The translations under genes were made by a program, and so were the position numbers. Shown one piece after another: positions 1 to 8,331 of a stretch of 35,519 bases of DNA. The stretch's first letter is position 1; each line of letters starts with the position of its first letter. The notes below the pieces were generated by a model. The model saw only the letters and a list, made by a program, of their open reading frames with translations, did not search any database and was not told the origin of the DNA. Source of the DNA: an uncultured Eubacteriales bacterium (GTDB taxonomy: Bacteria > Bacillota > Clostridia > Monoglobales > Monoglobaceae); the NCBI GenBank assembly GCA_900545865.1, contig URAN01000030.1, positions 1 to 35,519 on the forward strand, given 5' to 3'.

Positions 1-245
1 AGTCACCTCGGTTGATTTATATGTTTTTATTTTATCCGCATTAAAATATTGTATTCGCTCTCGGGTCAAAAAAGGACAAAAAGGATACATATTTTAAAAT
101 TATCAAATATTTTTGCGGATTTAAAAGGATTTTTTAAATTTTCGGCGAATATAAAAAGGATAGAAATTTTTTCTTTATACATATTTTGATAACAATTAAG
201 AACACGCCGCACGGCGTGAATATAAACTCAAAGGAGAGATAAAAT
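1..245 (+). promoter_or_regulatory. Non-coding leader upstream of gyrA
   Basis: No convincing coding frame was seen here. The stretch is very AT-rich and carries three copies of AAAAGGAT (79-86, 123-130, 154-161). A short GC-rich hairpin, CACGCC-GCAC-GGCGTG (203-218), stands out against the background and would lie in the 5' untranslated leader. The ribosome binding site AAGGAGAGAT (230-239) sits just before the ATG at 246. No clean -35/-10 pair could be assigned, so gyrA may be transcribed from a promoter or gene upstream of the window. Confidence 0.4.
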
Positions 246-2819
246 ATGCCCGAAGGAATTTTTGATGAGTCAAAACTCAAAATTATACCTGTTGAGCTGA
301 ACAGCGAAATGCGAAAGTCCTATATCGATTATGCAATGTCGGTTATTGTCGGACGCGCACTTCCCGATGTTCGAGACGGCCTTAAACCCGTTCACAGACG
401 AATTTTATACGCAATGCACGAGGATGGACTAACCCCCGACAAAGAGTACAGAAAGTGTGCTACTACCGTCGGTAACGTTCTCGGCCGATACCATCCGCAC
501 GGTGACGCGTCCGTATACGACGCTCTCGTTCGTATGGCACAAGACTTCGCAATGAGATACCCGACCGTTGACGGTCACGGTAACTTTGGCTCGGTTGACG
601 GTGACCCCGCCGCGGCTTACAGATACACCGAGGCGCGTATGTCAAAGCTGTCGCTTAATATGCTTACCGATATTGAAAAAGATACGGTTGACTTTATGCC
701 GAACTTTGACGAAACCCGAAAAGAGCCTATTGTCCTGCCGTCAAGAATACCGCATTTGTTGGTAAACGGTTCAAACGGTATCGCGGTAGGTATGGCGACA
801 AATATTCCGCCTCATAATTTGGGTGAGGTAATCGACGGTATCATCGCATTGATAGACAACCCCGATATAACCGTTGACGAACTTATGGAACACATACCGG
901 GTCCCGACTTTCCGAGCGGCGGTCTTATAATGGGTAAAGCCGGAATCCGTTCCGCATATCACACGGGCCGCGGCAAGCTGCGCGTTCGCGCAAGAGCGGA
1001 AATCGTTGACTGGAAAGAAAACAGACATAAAATCGTTATTACCGAAATACCCTATATGGTCAACAAAGCTCGCCTTATCGAAAAAATTGCCGAGCTTGTA
1101 CATGATAAACGCGTTGAGGGTATATCCGACTTGCGCGATGAATCCGACCGTGACGGTATGCGCATAGTGGTTGAGCTTAAAACGGGCGCAAACGCACAAA
1201 TTGTCTTGAATCAGCTTTATAAATATACCCAGCTCGAAGACACATTCAGCGTAATAATGCTCGCCCTTGTAAATCAAACCGACCCCAAGGTTTTAAACCT
1301 CAAACAGGTTCTCGAACACTATGTGAAATTCCAGGAAGAGGTTATAACCAGACGAACCAAATTCGACAAGGCAAAGGCAGAAGCCAGAGTTCATATATTA
1401 GAGGGATTAAAGATTGCTCTCGATAACATCGATGAGGTAATCGAAACAATTCGAAACAGCTATAACGATGCCAAAGAAAAACTTATGAGTCGTTTTTCGC
1501 TTACCGATATTCAGGCGCAGGCGATTTTGGATATGCGTCTTGCCCGACTTGCCGGTATGGAACGTGAAAAAATCGATAAAGAGTATGACGAACTCGTAAA
1601 ACTCATCGCACACTTAACCGAGATTCTCTCGGACGAAAGCCTTGTACTCGGAATCGTCAAAGACGAGCTTAGCGCAATCGGCGAAAAATTCGGCGATGCA
1701 AGACGCACGGGCATTGAGCCTATCCCCGATGACATTGATATTGAGGACCTTATCGCCGAAGAGGATAACGTAATCACGGTTACACACCAAGGTTATGTAA
1801 AACGTCTTGCCGTTGACACATATAAGAGCCAAAAGCGCGGCGGCAGAGGCATAATCGGTCTTTCGACCAAAGAAGAGGATTTTATAAGCAATATGTTTGT
1901 ATCGTCAACGCACGCACACATTTTGTTCTTTACAAATAAAGGAAAAATGTACAGAATCAAAGCTTACGAAATTCCCGAGGCAGGCAGACACGCAAAAGGT
2001 ACGCCGATAATAAATATTCTCTCAATCGAACCCGATGAAAGAATTTCGGCGGTAATCCCCGTTCGCCAATATGAGGAGGGTAAAAGTCTGCTTATGTGTA
2101 CTCGCGAGGGCGTTATCAAAAAGACCGACCTTATGGAATACAGCAATGCGCCGAAAGCCGGTAAAATCGCAATACGTCTGGATGATGACGATGAACTTAT
2201 CGGTGTTGCGATGACATCGGGCAACGATGACATATTCGTCGGCTCTCACGAAGGAAAGGTAATACGCTTTAACGAAAATGATGTCCGCTCAATGGGACGT
2301 GTTTCGAGAGGTGTTCGCGCAATGACGGTTTCCGACACAGACTATATCATTGGAATGTGTATCGCTCGTGATGGCGGAAAGCTGCTTACCATAAGCGAAA
2401 ACGGATACGGCAAAAAGACGGATATTTCCGAATATAAAGTTCAAAACCGCGGCGGTAAAGGAATGATGACATATCGCATAAGCGAGGATACCGGTATGAT
2501 TTCGGGAATGGGCATTGTAACCCCCGAGGATGACATTATTCTTATTACCTCTGAGGGCGTTGTTATCAGAATCGACAGCGAAGACATCAGCACGTACAGC
2601 CGTGTTACAAAGGGTGTCAGACTTGTTCGTCTTGCAGAGGGCGTAAAGGTTGTCAGCGGTGCAAGTGTTCAAAAGGATGATGAATCCGAAAGCACAAAGC
2701 CCGACGGCGAAGAAGCCGATTCTGAAACGGCTTCCCAACATGATGCTCCGCAGAATGCCGAAGCAGAAACCGAAAACGCGTCGGAATCGGAAAGTAACCC
2801 GAATTCTGAAACCGAATAA
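246..2819 (+). CDS. gyrA: DNA gyrase subunit A
   Basis: GyrA is the DNA breakage and reunion subunit of type II topoisomerase; with GyrB it introduces negative supercoils using ATP. The 857-aa length is normal for the family. The N-terminal winged-helix/tower core is clear: the quinolone-resistance-determining region HPHGDASVYDA is at residues 83-93 and the catalytic tyrosine lies in AAAYRYTE (Tyr128, E. coli Tyr122). The GyrA box QKRGGRG at 530-536 opens the C-terminal beta-pinwheel and separates GyrA from ParC. The last ~45 residues form an acidic, Ser/Glu-rich disordered tail, as in many gyrases. The position equivalent to E. coli Ser83 is Ala88, as in mycobacteria, while Asp92 is retained. 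The ATG follows AAGGAGAGAT. gyrB is not in the window but often lies immediately upstream in Firmicutes. Confidence 0.98.
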   Translation: MPEGIFDESKLKIIPVELNSEMRKSYIDYAMSVIVGRALPDVRDGLKPVHRRILYAMHEDGLTPDKEYRKCATTVGNVLGRYHPHGDASVYDALVRMAQDFAMRYPTVDGHGNFGSVDGDPAAAYRYTEARMSKLSLNMLTDIEKDTVDFMPNFDETRKEPIVLPSRIPHLLVNGSNGIAVGMATNIPPHNLGEVIDGIIALIDNPDITVDELMEHIPGPDFPSGGLIMGKAGIRSAYHTGRGKLRVRARAEIVDWKENRHKIVITEIPYMVNKARLIEKIAELVHDKRVEGISDLRDESDRDGMRIVVELKTGANAQIVLNQLYKYTQLEDTFSVIMLALVNQTDPKVLNLKQVLEHYVKFQEEVITRRTKFDKAKAEARVHILEGLKIALDNIDEVIETIRNSYNDAKEKLMSRFSLTDIQAQAILDMRLARLAGMEREKIDKEYDELVKLIAHLTEILSDESLVLGIVKDELSAIGEKFGDARRTGIEPIPDDIDIEDLIAEEDNVITVTHQGYVKRLAVDTYKSQKRGGRGIIGLSTKEEDFISNMFVSSTHAHILFFTNKGKMYRIKAYEIPEAGRHAKGTPIINILSIEPDERISAVIPVRQYEEGKSLLMCTREGVIKKTDLMEYSNAPKAGKIAIRLDDDDELIGVAMTSGNDDIFVGSHEGKVIRFNENDVRSMGRVSRGVRAMTVSDTDYIIGMCIARDGGKLLTISENGYGKKTDISEYKVQNRGGKGMMTYRISEDTGMISGMGIVTPEDDIILITSEGVVIRIDSEDISTYSRVTKGVRLVRLAEGVKVVSGASVQKDDESESTKPDGEEADSETASQHDAPQNAEAETENASESESNPNSETE

Positions 2820-2876
2820 CGCTGTGCATATCAAATACCGCAGAGTTAAATAATGACAGACAGGATGACATAAACT

Positions 2877-3626
2877 ATGGAAAATAAACTTCAGAAAATA
2901 TTGAGCAAAGTCAGGCGTGCGGTCGATGATTACGGAATGATAAACAATGGAGACAGAATTGCCGTCGGTATATCCGGCGGCAAGGACAGTCTTACCTTGC
3001 TTTACGCTCTGGCGGAACTCAGGCGTTTTTATCCGGCGCATTTTGATGTGATAGGCGTTTCGCTCGATATGGGACACCCAAACGTAAGCTTTGCCGAGGT
3101 ACGAAAGCTTTGCGAAGAACTCAATGTTGAATATATCGTAAAGAAAACAGACATCGCGGAAATAATTTTTGACATACGCAAAGAAAAGAACCCTTGTTCG
3201 CTTTGTGCCAAGATGCGCCGCGGCGGTGTGAATGACCTCGCTGTTGAGCTGGGATGCAACAAGGTTGCACTCGGACATCACAGAGAGGACGTTATCGAAA
3301 CATTCTTCCTCTCCCTTTTCTATGAGGGAAGAATTAATTGTTTTTCGCCCGTAACATATCTGTCACGCCGCGATATATATGTTATCCGTCCGCTTTTGTA
3401 TATGCCCGAGGGCGATATAAAAAGCTTTGCCGCATCGCAAAGGCTTCCTATCGTTCCGAGCAACTGTCCGATGGACGGACACTCAAAACGCCAGGATATG
3501 AAGGATTTTATTAATCAGAAATCGCGTGAGGACAAGTTTTTTAAGACAAAAATTATGCACGCGATAATAAACGGACTTCCGAGCTGGAACAAGTCCGAGA
3601 ACGGACAGCTGAATAAATATGAATAA
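2877..3626 (+). CDS. TtcA-family tRNA 2-thiocytidine biosynthesis protein
   Basis: This is a cytoplasmic ATP-dependent tRNA thiolase of the PP-loop family; TtcA enzymes make 2-thiocytidine at position 32 of certain tRNAs. The PP-loop SGGKDS is at residues 33-38. The CxxC motif CSLC (Cys107, Cys110) and a third cysteine in SNCPMDG (Cys197) match the three ligands of the TtcA Fe-S cluster. GHHREDVIETF (133-143) is the typical PP-loop helix region. At 249 aa the protein is slightly shorter than E. coli TtcA, as usual for the Gram-positive branch. The start has AGGATGACA upstream. Its 3' end overlaps the next gene by 8 bases, suggesting co-transcription. A related 2-thiouridine enzyme of the TtuA type is the main alternative. 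Confidence 0.87.
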   Translation: MENKLQKILSKVRRAVDDYGMINNGDRIAVGISGGKDSLTLLYALAELRRFYPAHFDVIGVSLDMGHPNVSFAEVRKLCEELNVEYIVKKTDIAEIIFDIRKEKNPCSLCAKMRRGGVNDLAVELGCNKVALGHHREDVIETFFLSLFYEGRINCFSPVTYLSRRDIYVIRPLLYMPEGDIKSFAASQRLPIVPSNCPMDGHSKRQDMKDFINQKSREDKFFKTKIMHAIINGLPSWNKSENGQLNKYE

Positions 3627-4398
3627 GCCGAAAAACTCTTTAAAAAACAGAACTTTGACAATATTGCGTCTTGCGGTCTATGACTTTAAGGCGAAGTATG
3701 CCGGTTCTGTTTTCGGCTTTATATGGGCAGGTGTTGAACCCATTGTAAACGTAATGGTATATTGGTTTGTATATTCGGTTGCGGCGAATTTTTCGTGGAG
3801 TGACGATTGCCATTATTATCTTTGGCTCTCGGTCGGAATATCGGCATGGCTTTTTATTTCCGAGGGAATAAAATCGATGACGTCCGCTTTTCGCGATTAT
3901 GCTTATCTTATAAAAAAGACGGGGTTTAACAAACCCTCTGTTTTACGGATAAGAGCAATATCTTGTATCTTCGGTCATATAATATTTTTGGCAATCGTCT
4001 TGGCTTTGTGCGTATACGAAAACACGTTTTCGTCCGCGTGGATATACCTTCCTCTATGGAGTGCGGCAATTTTTTTGTTCGTGTATTCCGTTGGACGCAT
4101 ATTTGCATTGATTTGTGCAAAATTTAAGGATATGCAAAACATTGTCGTCATAGGATTAAATATATGCTTTTGGATAACCCCCGTATTCTGGCGGTTATCA
4201 CAAAACGCCTCATTTCCTGCCGGTATAATTAAATATACCCCCGGCGCAGTCTTTGTAAACGGTTACCGTTCCGTGCTATTGTACGGCACGTTTGATATTA
4301 AAGCTTTGATATATATTATTTGTATTGATGCGCTCATATTTATAATAGGAAGTCCGTTGCAAAAACGAATGATTTCGGATATTGCCGACGGCTTATAA
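3619..4398 (+). CDS. ABC-2 type transporter permease, polysaccharide-export (Wzm/TagG) type
   Basis: This integral membrane protein of 259 aa has about six hydrophobic segments. The N-terminal pattern LAVYDFKAKYAGSVFGFIWA followed by EPIVNVMVYWFVY is characteristic of the ABC-2 permeases that export O-antigen, teichoic acid or capsule chains (Wzm, TagG, RfbA). Such permeases act as homodimers with a separate ATPase (Wzt/TagH). No ATPase gene lies next to it: the upstream neighbour is a tRNA thiolase and the downstream one a cyclophilin. The partner must be encoded elsewhere, or this is an orphan. It starts inside the 3' end of the ttcA-like gene (8-base overlap), indicating translational coupling. 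The export substrate cannot be told from sequence. Confidence 0.85.
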   Translation: MNKPKNSLKNRTLTILRLAVYDFKAKYAGSVFGFIWAGVEPIVNVMVYWFVYSVAANFSWSDDCHYYLWLSVGISAWLFISEGIKSMTSAFRDYAYLIKKTGFNKPSVLRIRAISCIFGHIIFLAIVLALCVYENTFSSAWIYLPLWSAAIFLFVYSVGRIFALICAKFKDMQNIVVIGLNICFWITPVFWRLSQNASFPAGIIKYTPGAVFVNGYRSVLLYGTFDIKALIYIICIDALIFIIGSPLQKRMISDIADGL

Positions 4399-4425
4399 AA
4401 AATGAAATGAAAGGATTTGAATTAA

Positions 4426-5070
4426 ATGTTTAAAAGTAAGTTGAACACAATTAAAAAAGTTTTATTGGCTGTTATATCAGCTATTTTGTGCATTGCCGTT
4501 GCCGGCTGCGGCAGCGGTTCGGATAACACAAATACAAAACCTCAAGAGAACACCGATAGCGGCGCACAATCCACGGTTGATGAACCGTCTCGCAAAATTA
4601 AATTTACTATGAAAGACGGCGGAGAGTTTATTATAAAAACCGAACCTCAATATGCACCCGAAACCTGTAAGAACTTTACCAAGCTTGTAAGCGAAGGCTT
4701 TTATAACGGTTTAACATTTCACCGCGTAATCGACAACTTTGTTGCGCAAGGCGGTGACCCCAAAGGCAACGGCACCGGCGGCAGCGACACCAAGGTTAAA
4801 GGTGAATTCGCCAAAAACGGATTTGAACAAAACACACTCTCTCATACCCGCGGAGTCGTTTCAATGGCGCGAAGTCAAGATATGAATTCGGCAACGAGCC
4901 AATTCTTTATCTGCTATGATTCTCAAACTTCGCTTGACGGGAGCTATGCCGCATTCGGTGAGGTTATCGAAGGAATGGACGTAATCGATGGATTTTTAAA
5001 GGTTAAACGTGACGCAAGCGGAAAACCCGAAACGCCTATCGTTATCGAAAAGGCAGAAATAATCGAATAA
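4426..5070 (+). CDS. Cyclophilin-type peptidyl-prolyl cis-trans isomerase, lipoprotein
   Basis: This extracytoplasmic proline isomerase helps secreted proteins fold. The N-terminus has a charged region, a hydrophobic helix and a lipobox (VAGC, cysteine near residue 28), followed by a low-complexity Ser/Gly/Asn/Thr linker, so it is expected to be lipid-anchored on the outer face of the membrane. The cyclophilin domain (about 55-214) carries the family signatures FYNGLTFHRVIDNFVAQGGD and, further on, SMARSQDMNSATSQFFI and AAFGEVIEGMDVID. The HRV arginine and the QFFI core, which form the active site, are present. A ribosome binding site AAAGGAT precedes the ATG. The gene is last in the plus-strand group and ends before a strong terminator. 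An enzyme like this would be useful in a cell exporting the very large proteins encoded next door. Confidence 0.95.
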   Translation: MFKSKLNTIKKVLLAVISAILCIAVAGCGSGSDNTNTKPQENTDSGAQSTVDEPSRKIKFTMKDGGEFIIKTEPQYAPETCKNFTKLVSEGFYNGLTFHRVIDNFVAQGGDPKGNGTGGSDTKVKGEFAKNGFEQNTLSHTRGVVSMARSQDMNSATSQFFICYDSQTSLDGSYAAFGEVIEGMDVIDGFLKVKRDASGKPETPIVIEKAEIIE

Positions 5071-5087
5071 GATTCAAAACTGTACCA

Positions 5088-5127
5088 ACATAGAAAAAGC
5101 AGGGTGATGTCCCTGCTTTTTCTATGT
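5088..5127. terminator. Strong bidirectional rho-independent terminator
   Basis: This is a perfect 17-bp stem (5088-5104 against 5111-5127) with a six-base loop TGATGT. It has a GC-rich tip (GCAGGG/CCCTGC) and A/T tracts at the base, followed on the plus strand by a T-rich run. It sits between the convergent cyclophilin gene and the last gene of operon A and can serve both. Confidence 0.93.
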
Positions 5128-5136
5128 TTCTTTTTC

Positions 5137-8100
5137 TTATTCCGATACGACCGCAATTTCGAAAAGCTGTTCTTGAACAAGCCGCGCGATTATCGGCATA
5201 CCTTTTTCAAGTTCAGAGATCTTTGAAACTCTCACCGAATTCTTCTTTTTATCATAAAGATAATATTTAACTGACTGCCCCGACACGCTTACCCATTTCG
5301 TGTTCTTATCAACCGAATCCTTTGAATCAATACTGATTCCGACAAGGTTTGTGTTTCTGTTTATATGAACGATTTTTCCCGTTATCAAACGGGTATCGGC
5401 GTTAAATCCGCCGTCATCACCGTCTGTCGGCGATGATGCGTCAAATCTCTTGGCTGCGTTTACCACCATATTGTTCTTTCCTGTTGTAAACTGTATCACA
5501 TCGCCCCTGTCGAATTCATCCGTCTTGCAATCATCGGCAAAGATAATATGTGATGCTTTCCCGTCATATAAACCATCCGCAAACGTAACCGTTTCACCGC
5601 TTGTTTTATTAATTTCGGTTCCTATGCTGTCAACAACAAAAAAGCTATTTAACTTTCCCGGGTCTTTTGAATAGTTATCATCGGTATGTATAACCACTAC
5701 CTCGGGAACAGCGTACTCTTCGTTATAAAAATCCGCGTTATACTTGCTCCCCGTATACAATGCCGATGTCGATACCGAACAGAAGAAATCCTCTTGACTC
5801 AAATCGGTCGGTATCATAAAAATTTTTGACTGCGAAACGAAATGCTGAGAACCGAGTGATTTATTAACGTTTTTATAACGTTCCTCTCCGCTTGCGTCAA
5901 GACAAAGCAGGTCTGTCGGGTCGGGCGCGGCCGCCCTGTCGACAGCGGTGTTTATTTTAAATATCTCATCATTCGCATTTAAGCTGTATTCAATCAGCTG
6001 AGGAACAACTGTGCCGTCTGCGGATTTCAGAGTATTTTCGACAACATTCTCGCCTTTGACATTTTTTGTACCGTTCCAAGTAACTTTATCTTTTAAAGAA
6101 AGCTCTTTCCATTCATTGTCCTGACAGAATAATTTTAATTTATACTGTTTTTCAAAAACGCCGGTATCAGCCGCATTTGTCACATACGCGTATATACTTC
6201 CGCTGTGATATGAGCTTTCGAGTATCGCCGCAACTTTACCGAACGAATCAATCAAATATGTATAAATTCGTCCCGTTTTGGGCATAAGCTCAAATCCATC
6301 ATTTATCGCATCGATAAAGCTGTCGGACAAGTCATAAGTTTTTCCGCCTATACCGATAATCCTTTCTCCTTCGTTTATCGAATCGGTATTGCCCGATACC
6401 TGTTTTGATGATGCCGTAACATAAATATACTTTTTGTCCGATGATTCATACCAGCTTATCATATCACCGTCACTCAAATTCGAAAGCTCGGTCGAAACAC
6501 CGTCTTTATAAATATCGACCGTCTTATCGGCGTCATCCGTTAATATGCTCATTCCGGTGCTTCTTTTATCATATATGATACCCGTTCGGTATGATATATT
6601 ATCGGCAACCAAAGTTTTAAAATCATACACAAAAACAACATCCGCGCGCCTATCGCCGTCATTGTCAATCAACCTGACATATCCGTTTTTGGGACAAATA
6701 TCCTCTTTTGTATAACTTTTAAGCAGTCCTCCGTTTTTTATGACATCAACGGACGGCGCAATTTTATACGACTTGTTTTTACCCTCGGAATCAAAATATT
6801 CAATTGACCCCTTTTGAGTCTTTGACGAATTTATATCATTTGTTTCAACCTCTAAAACACCCTTGGGGTCATCAATCGCCGCATATAAAAGCGTGGGCGT
6901 ATCGTTCTTGTTCGCCTTTGCGTAAAATTTCACCTTGCATCCGAGCAAATCGGATGCTTTTGTTGTCCCGATATTGTACAAAACATTATTTATTTTGACC
7001 GTTTCTCTGTCGGTTGCGGCAGACTCTTTCAGATTGCTGATATAATTCGCCGTCACAACCCCCTCATCCGATATTATATCCGCTTGCTCTAAAATTGTCC
7101 TGCCCTCTTTGGCATAAACAACATAATCGCTCGCCCATTTTACGGGTTCTTTTTGTGATACCTCTGTACATCTGAAAAATAGCCGCGCAATATCGCATTT
7201 GAGTGTATCGGGCGTATCCGCCGATTTGCTCGGAAATTTAAGCATTGACGCAACCCATGTATATCCGTTCGGATTTCCGCCGTTCAGCTCCGCTTGTTCG
7301 CCATAGCCGAGCGCACGCACGGCAAGACGAATGGCATCGTTATATTTTATCGGTGAATTGGGCCGGAAGTATCCGTTATAATCGTCTTTTAATATTCCAA
7401 GTGCGAACGCAAGAGATACACTGTCTTTATATTCGGCATCCTTCGGAATATCAACAAAAATGTCATTCGCCGTATATGTGTGAATAAGATTATCATATCC
7501 CATAAGTCTCATCAACGCCGTAACGTACTCCGCACGCGTTACCACTCTGTCACCGTTCCACATCCCGTCATCATCATTCGGTAAAACGCCCAGGTCGCGC
7601 ATAATTGTCGCTTCTTTTTCATAATTCTTGCCGTTCAAATCGGGGGTCGGAACGCCGCCGATATTTTCGACCGTCTTGCCCGTCCCGATTGCGGAAAATG
7701 TAATACTGTCAACATAAACCGTATTCGAGTCAATCGAGGTGTCGAACATAAAACCGCCGTAAGAGCAAATATTCGCGGTATCTGTCCAGTTTATCATTTC
7801 TTTTCCGTCAAAATAAACGACTATGTTCGCCGATTGCTTTTCTTTGTCCTGCACAAAGTTCACTTTAACGGTATGATATTTCGTGCTGTTTACGGAAAGC
7901 GCGCCCGTCGGTCCGGACTTTAAAAGCCATTGTGCCGGCGGTTCCATTTTTGCAAGAGTAAAGCCCTGATTCGTACAGTTAATCAAATATTTATGATCGT
8001 TTGCGGTCGGATTAAGCGAAATGCTGAATGCCGTTCCATTATTTGTCCAGTTGTCCATACGAACTCGAAAACTTGCGGTATACGAACCGTTCCAGCCCTC

Positions 8101-8331
8101 TTCTTCCGCTGTTTTTAAATAAGTCACGCCCGCTTTTCCTTTAAAGCACGCCGCTCTTACCCCATTGTCATCAGCAACCGATACGCTTCCGGTTCTGACC
8201 GAAAGCCTTCCGAGACCCGACTCAAAATCCTCTGACAGTAACAGCTCTGCCGCAGACACGTTTATTCCGAAACAAGTTACAAGAATAGCCGCTGTCAATA
8301 CAAATGTAAGAATTTTTTTCAATGTGTTCAT
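5137..8331 (-). CDS. Secreted SLH-domain protein with N-terminal LamG-like module and large unknown C-terminal region
   Basis: The protein has 1064 aa. A signal peptide ends near AINVSA-type residues at 27. A concanavalin/LamG-like jelly-roll module (about 28-215) begins LLSEDFESGLG and ends with the VYVDSITFSA strand. Residues about 236-395 form a divergent SLH set, with recognisable repeats such as RVVTRAEYVTALMRLMGY and FRPNSPIKYNDAIRLAVRAL. Residues 396-1064 are beta-rich, with repeating units of the type 'G-x-V-x-x-hydrophobic', and match no family I can name. The C-terminal organisation resembles that of the 877-aa protein at 31160-33793. The start is well supported: AGGAGG is six bases before the ATG, and the ATG overlaps the upstream stop as ATGA, so translation is coupled. 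SLH domains bind pyruvylated secondary cell-wall polymer, so a cell-surface location is expected. The function is unknown. Confidence 0.85.
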   Translation of the reverse strand: MNTLKKILTFVLTAAILVTCFGINVSAAELLLSEDFESGLGRLSVRTGSVSVADDNGVRAACFKGKAGVTYLKTAEEEGWNGSYTASFRVRMDNWTNNGTAFSISLNPTANDHKYLINCTNQGFTLAKMEPPAQWLLKSGPTGALSVNSTKYHTVKVNFVQDKEKQSANIVVYFDGKEMINWTDTANICSYGGFMFDTSIDSNTVYVDSITFSAIGTGKTVENIGGVPTPDLNGKNYEKEATIMRDLGVLPNDDDGMWNGDRVVTRAEYVTALMRLMGYDNLIHTYTANDIFVDIPKDAEYKDSVSLAFALGILKDDYNGYFRPNSPIKYNDAIRLAVRALGYGEQAELNGGNPNGYTWVASMLKFPSKSADTPDTLKCDIARLFFRCTEVSQKEPVKWASDYVVYAKEGRTILEQADIISDEGVVTANYISNLKESAATDRETVKINNVLYNIGTTKASDLLGCKVKFYAKANKNDTPTLLYAAIDDPKGVLEVETNDINSSKTQKGSIEYFDSEGKNKSYKIAPSVDVIKNGGLLKSYTKEDICPKNGYVRLIDNDGDRRADVVFVYDFKTLVADNISYRTGIIYDKRSTGMSILTDDADKTVDIYKDGVSTELSNLSDGDMISWYESSDKKYIYVTASSKQVSGNTDSINEGERIIGIGGKTYDLSDSFIDAINDGFELMPKTGRIYTYLIDSFGKVAAILESSYHSGSIYAYVTNAADTGVFEKQYKLKLFCQDNEWKELSLKDKVTWNGTKNVKGENVVENTLKSADGTVVPQLIEYSLNANDEIFKINTAVDRAAAPDPTDLLCLDASGEERYKNVNKSLGSQHFVSQSKIFMIPTDLSQEDFFCSVSTSALYTGSKYNADFYNEEYAVPEVVVIHTDDNYSKDPGKLNSFFVVDSIGTEINKTSGETVTFADGLYDGKASHIIFADDCKTDEFDRGDVIQFTTGKNNMVVNAAKRFDASSPTDGDDGGFNADTRLITGKIVHINRNTNLVGISIDSKDSVDKNTKWVSVSGQSVKYYLYDKKKNSVRVSKISELEKGMPIIARLVQEQLFEIAVVSE

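Noticed and set aside
79..161. Three AAAAGGAT copies before gyrA as a repeat array
   Set aside because: The units are short, unevenly spaced (44 and 31 bases) and of low complexity in an AT-rich leader, so they are neither CRISPR-like nor convincing as operators.
2289..3281. Long minus-strand open frame (330 codons) opposite gyrA and the ttcA-like gene
   Set aside because: It is antisense to two clearly recognised genes, rich in His, Cys and Phe in a way typical of a shadow frame, and has no ribosome binding site.
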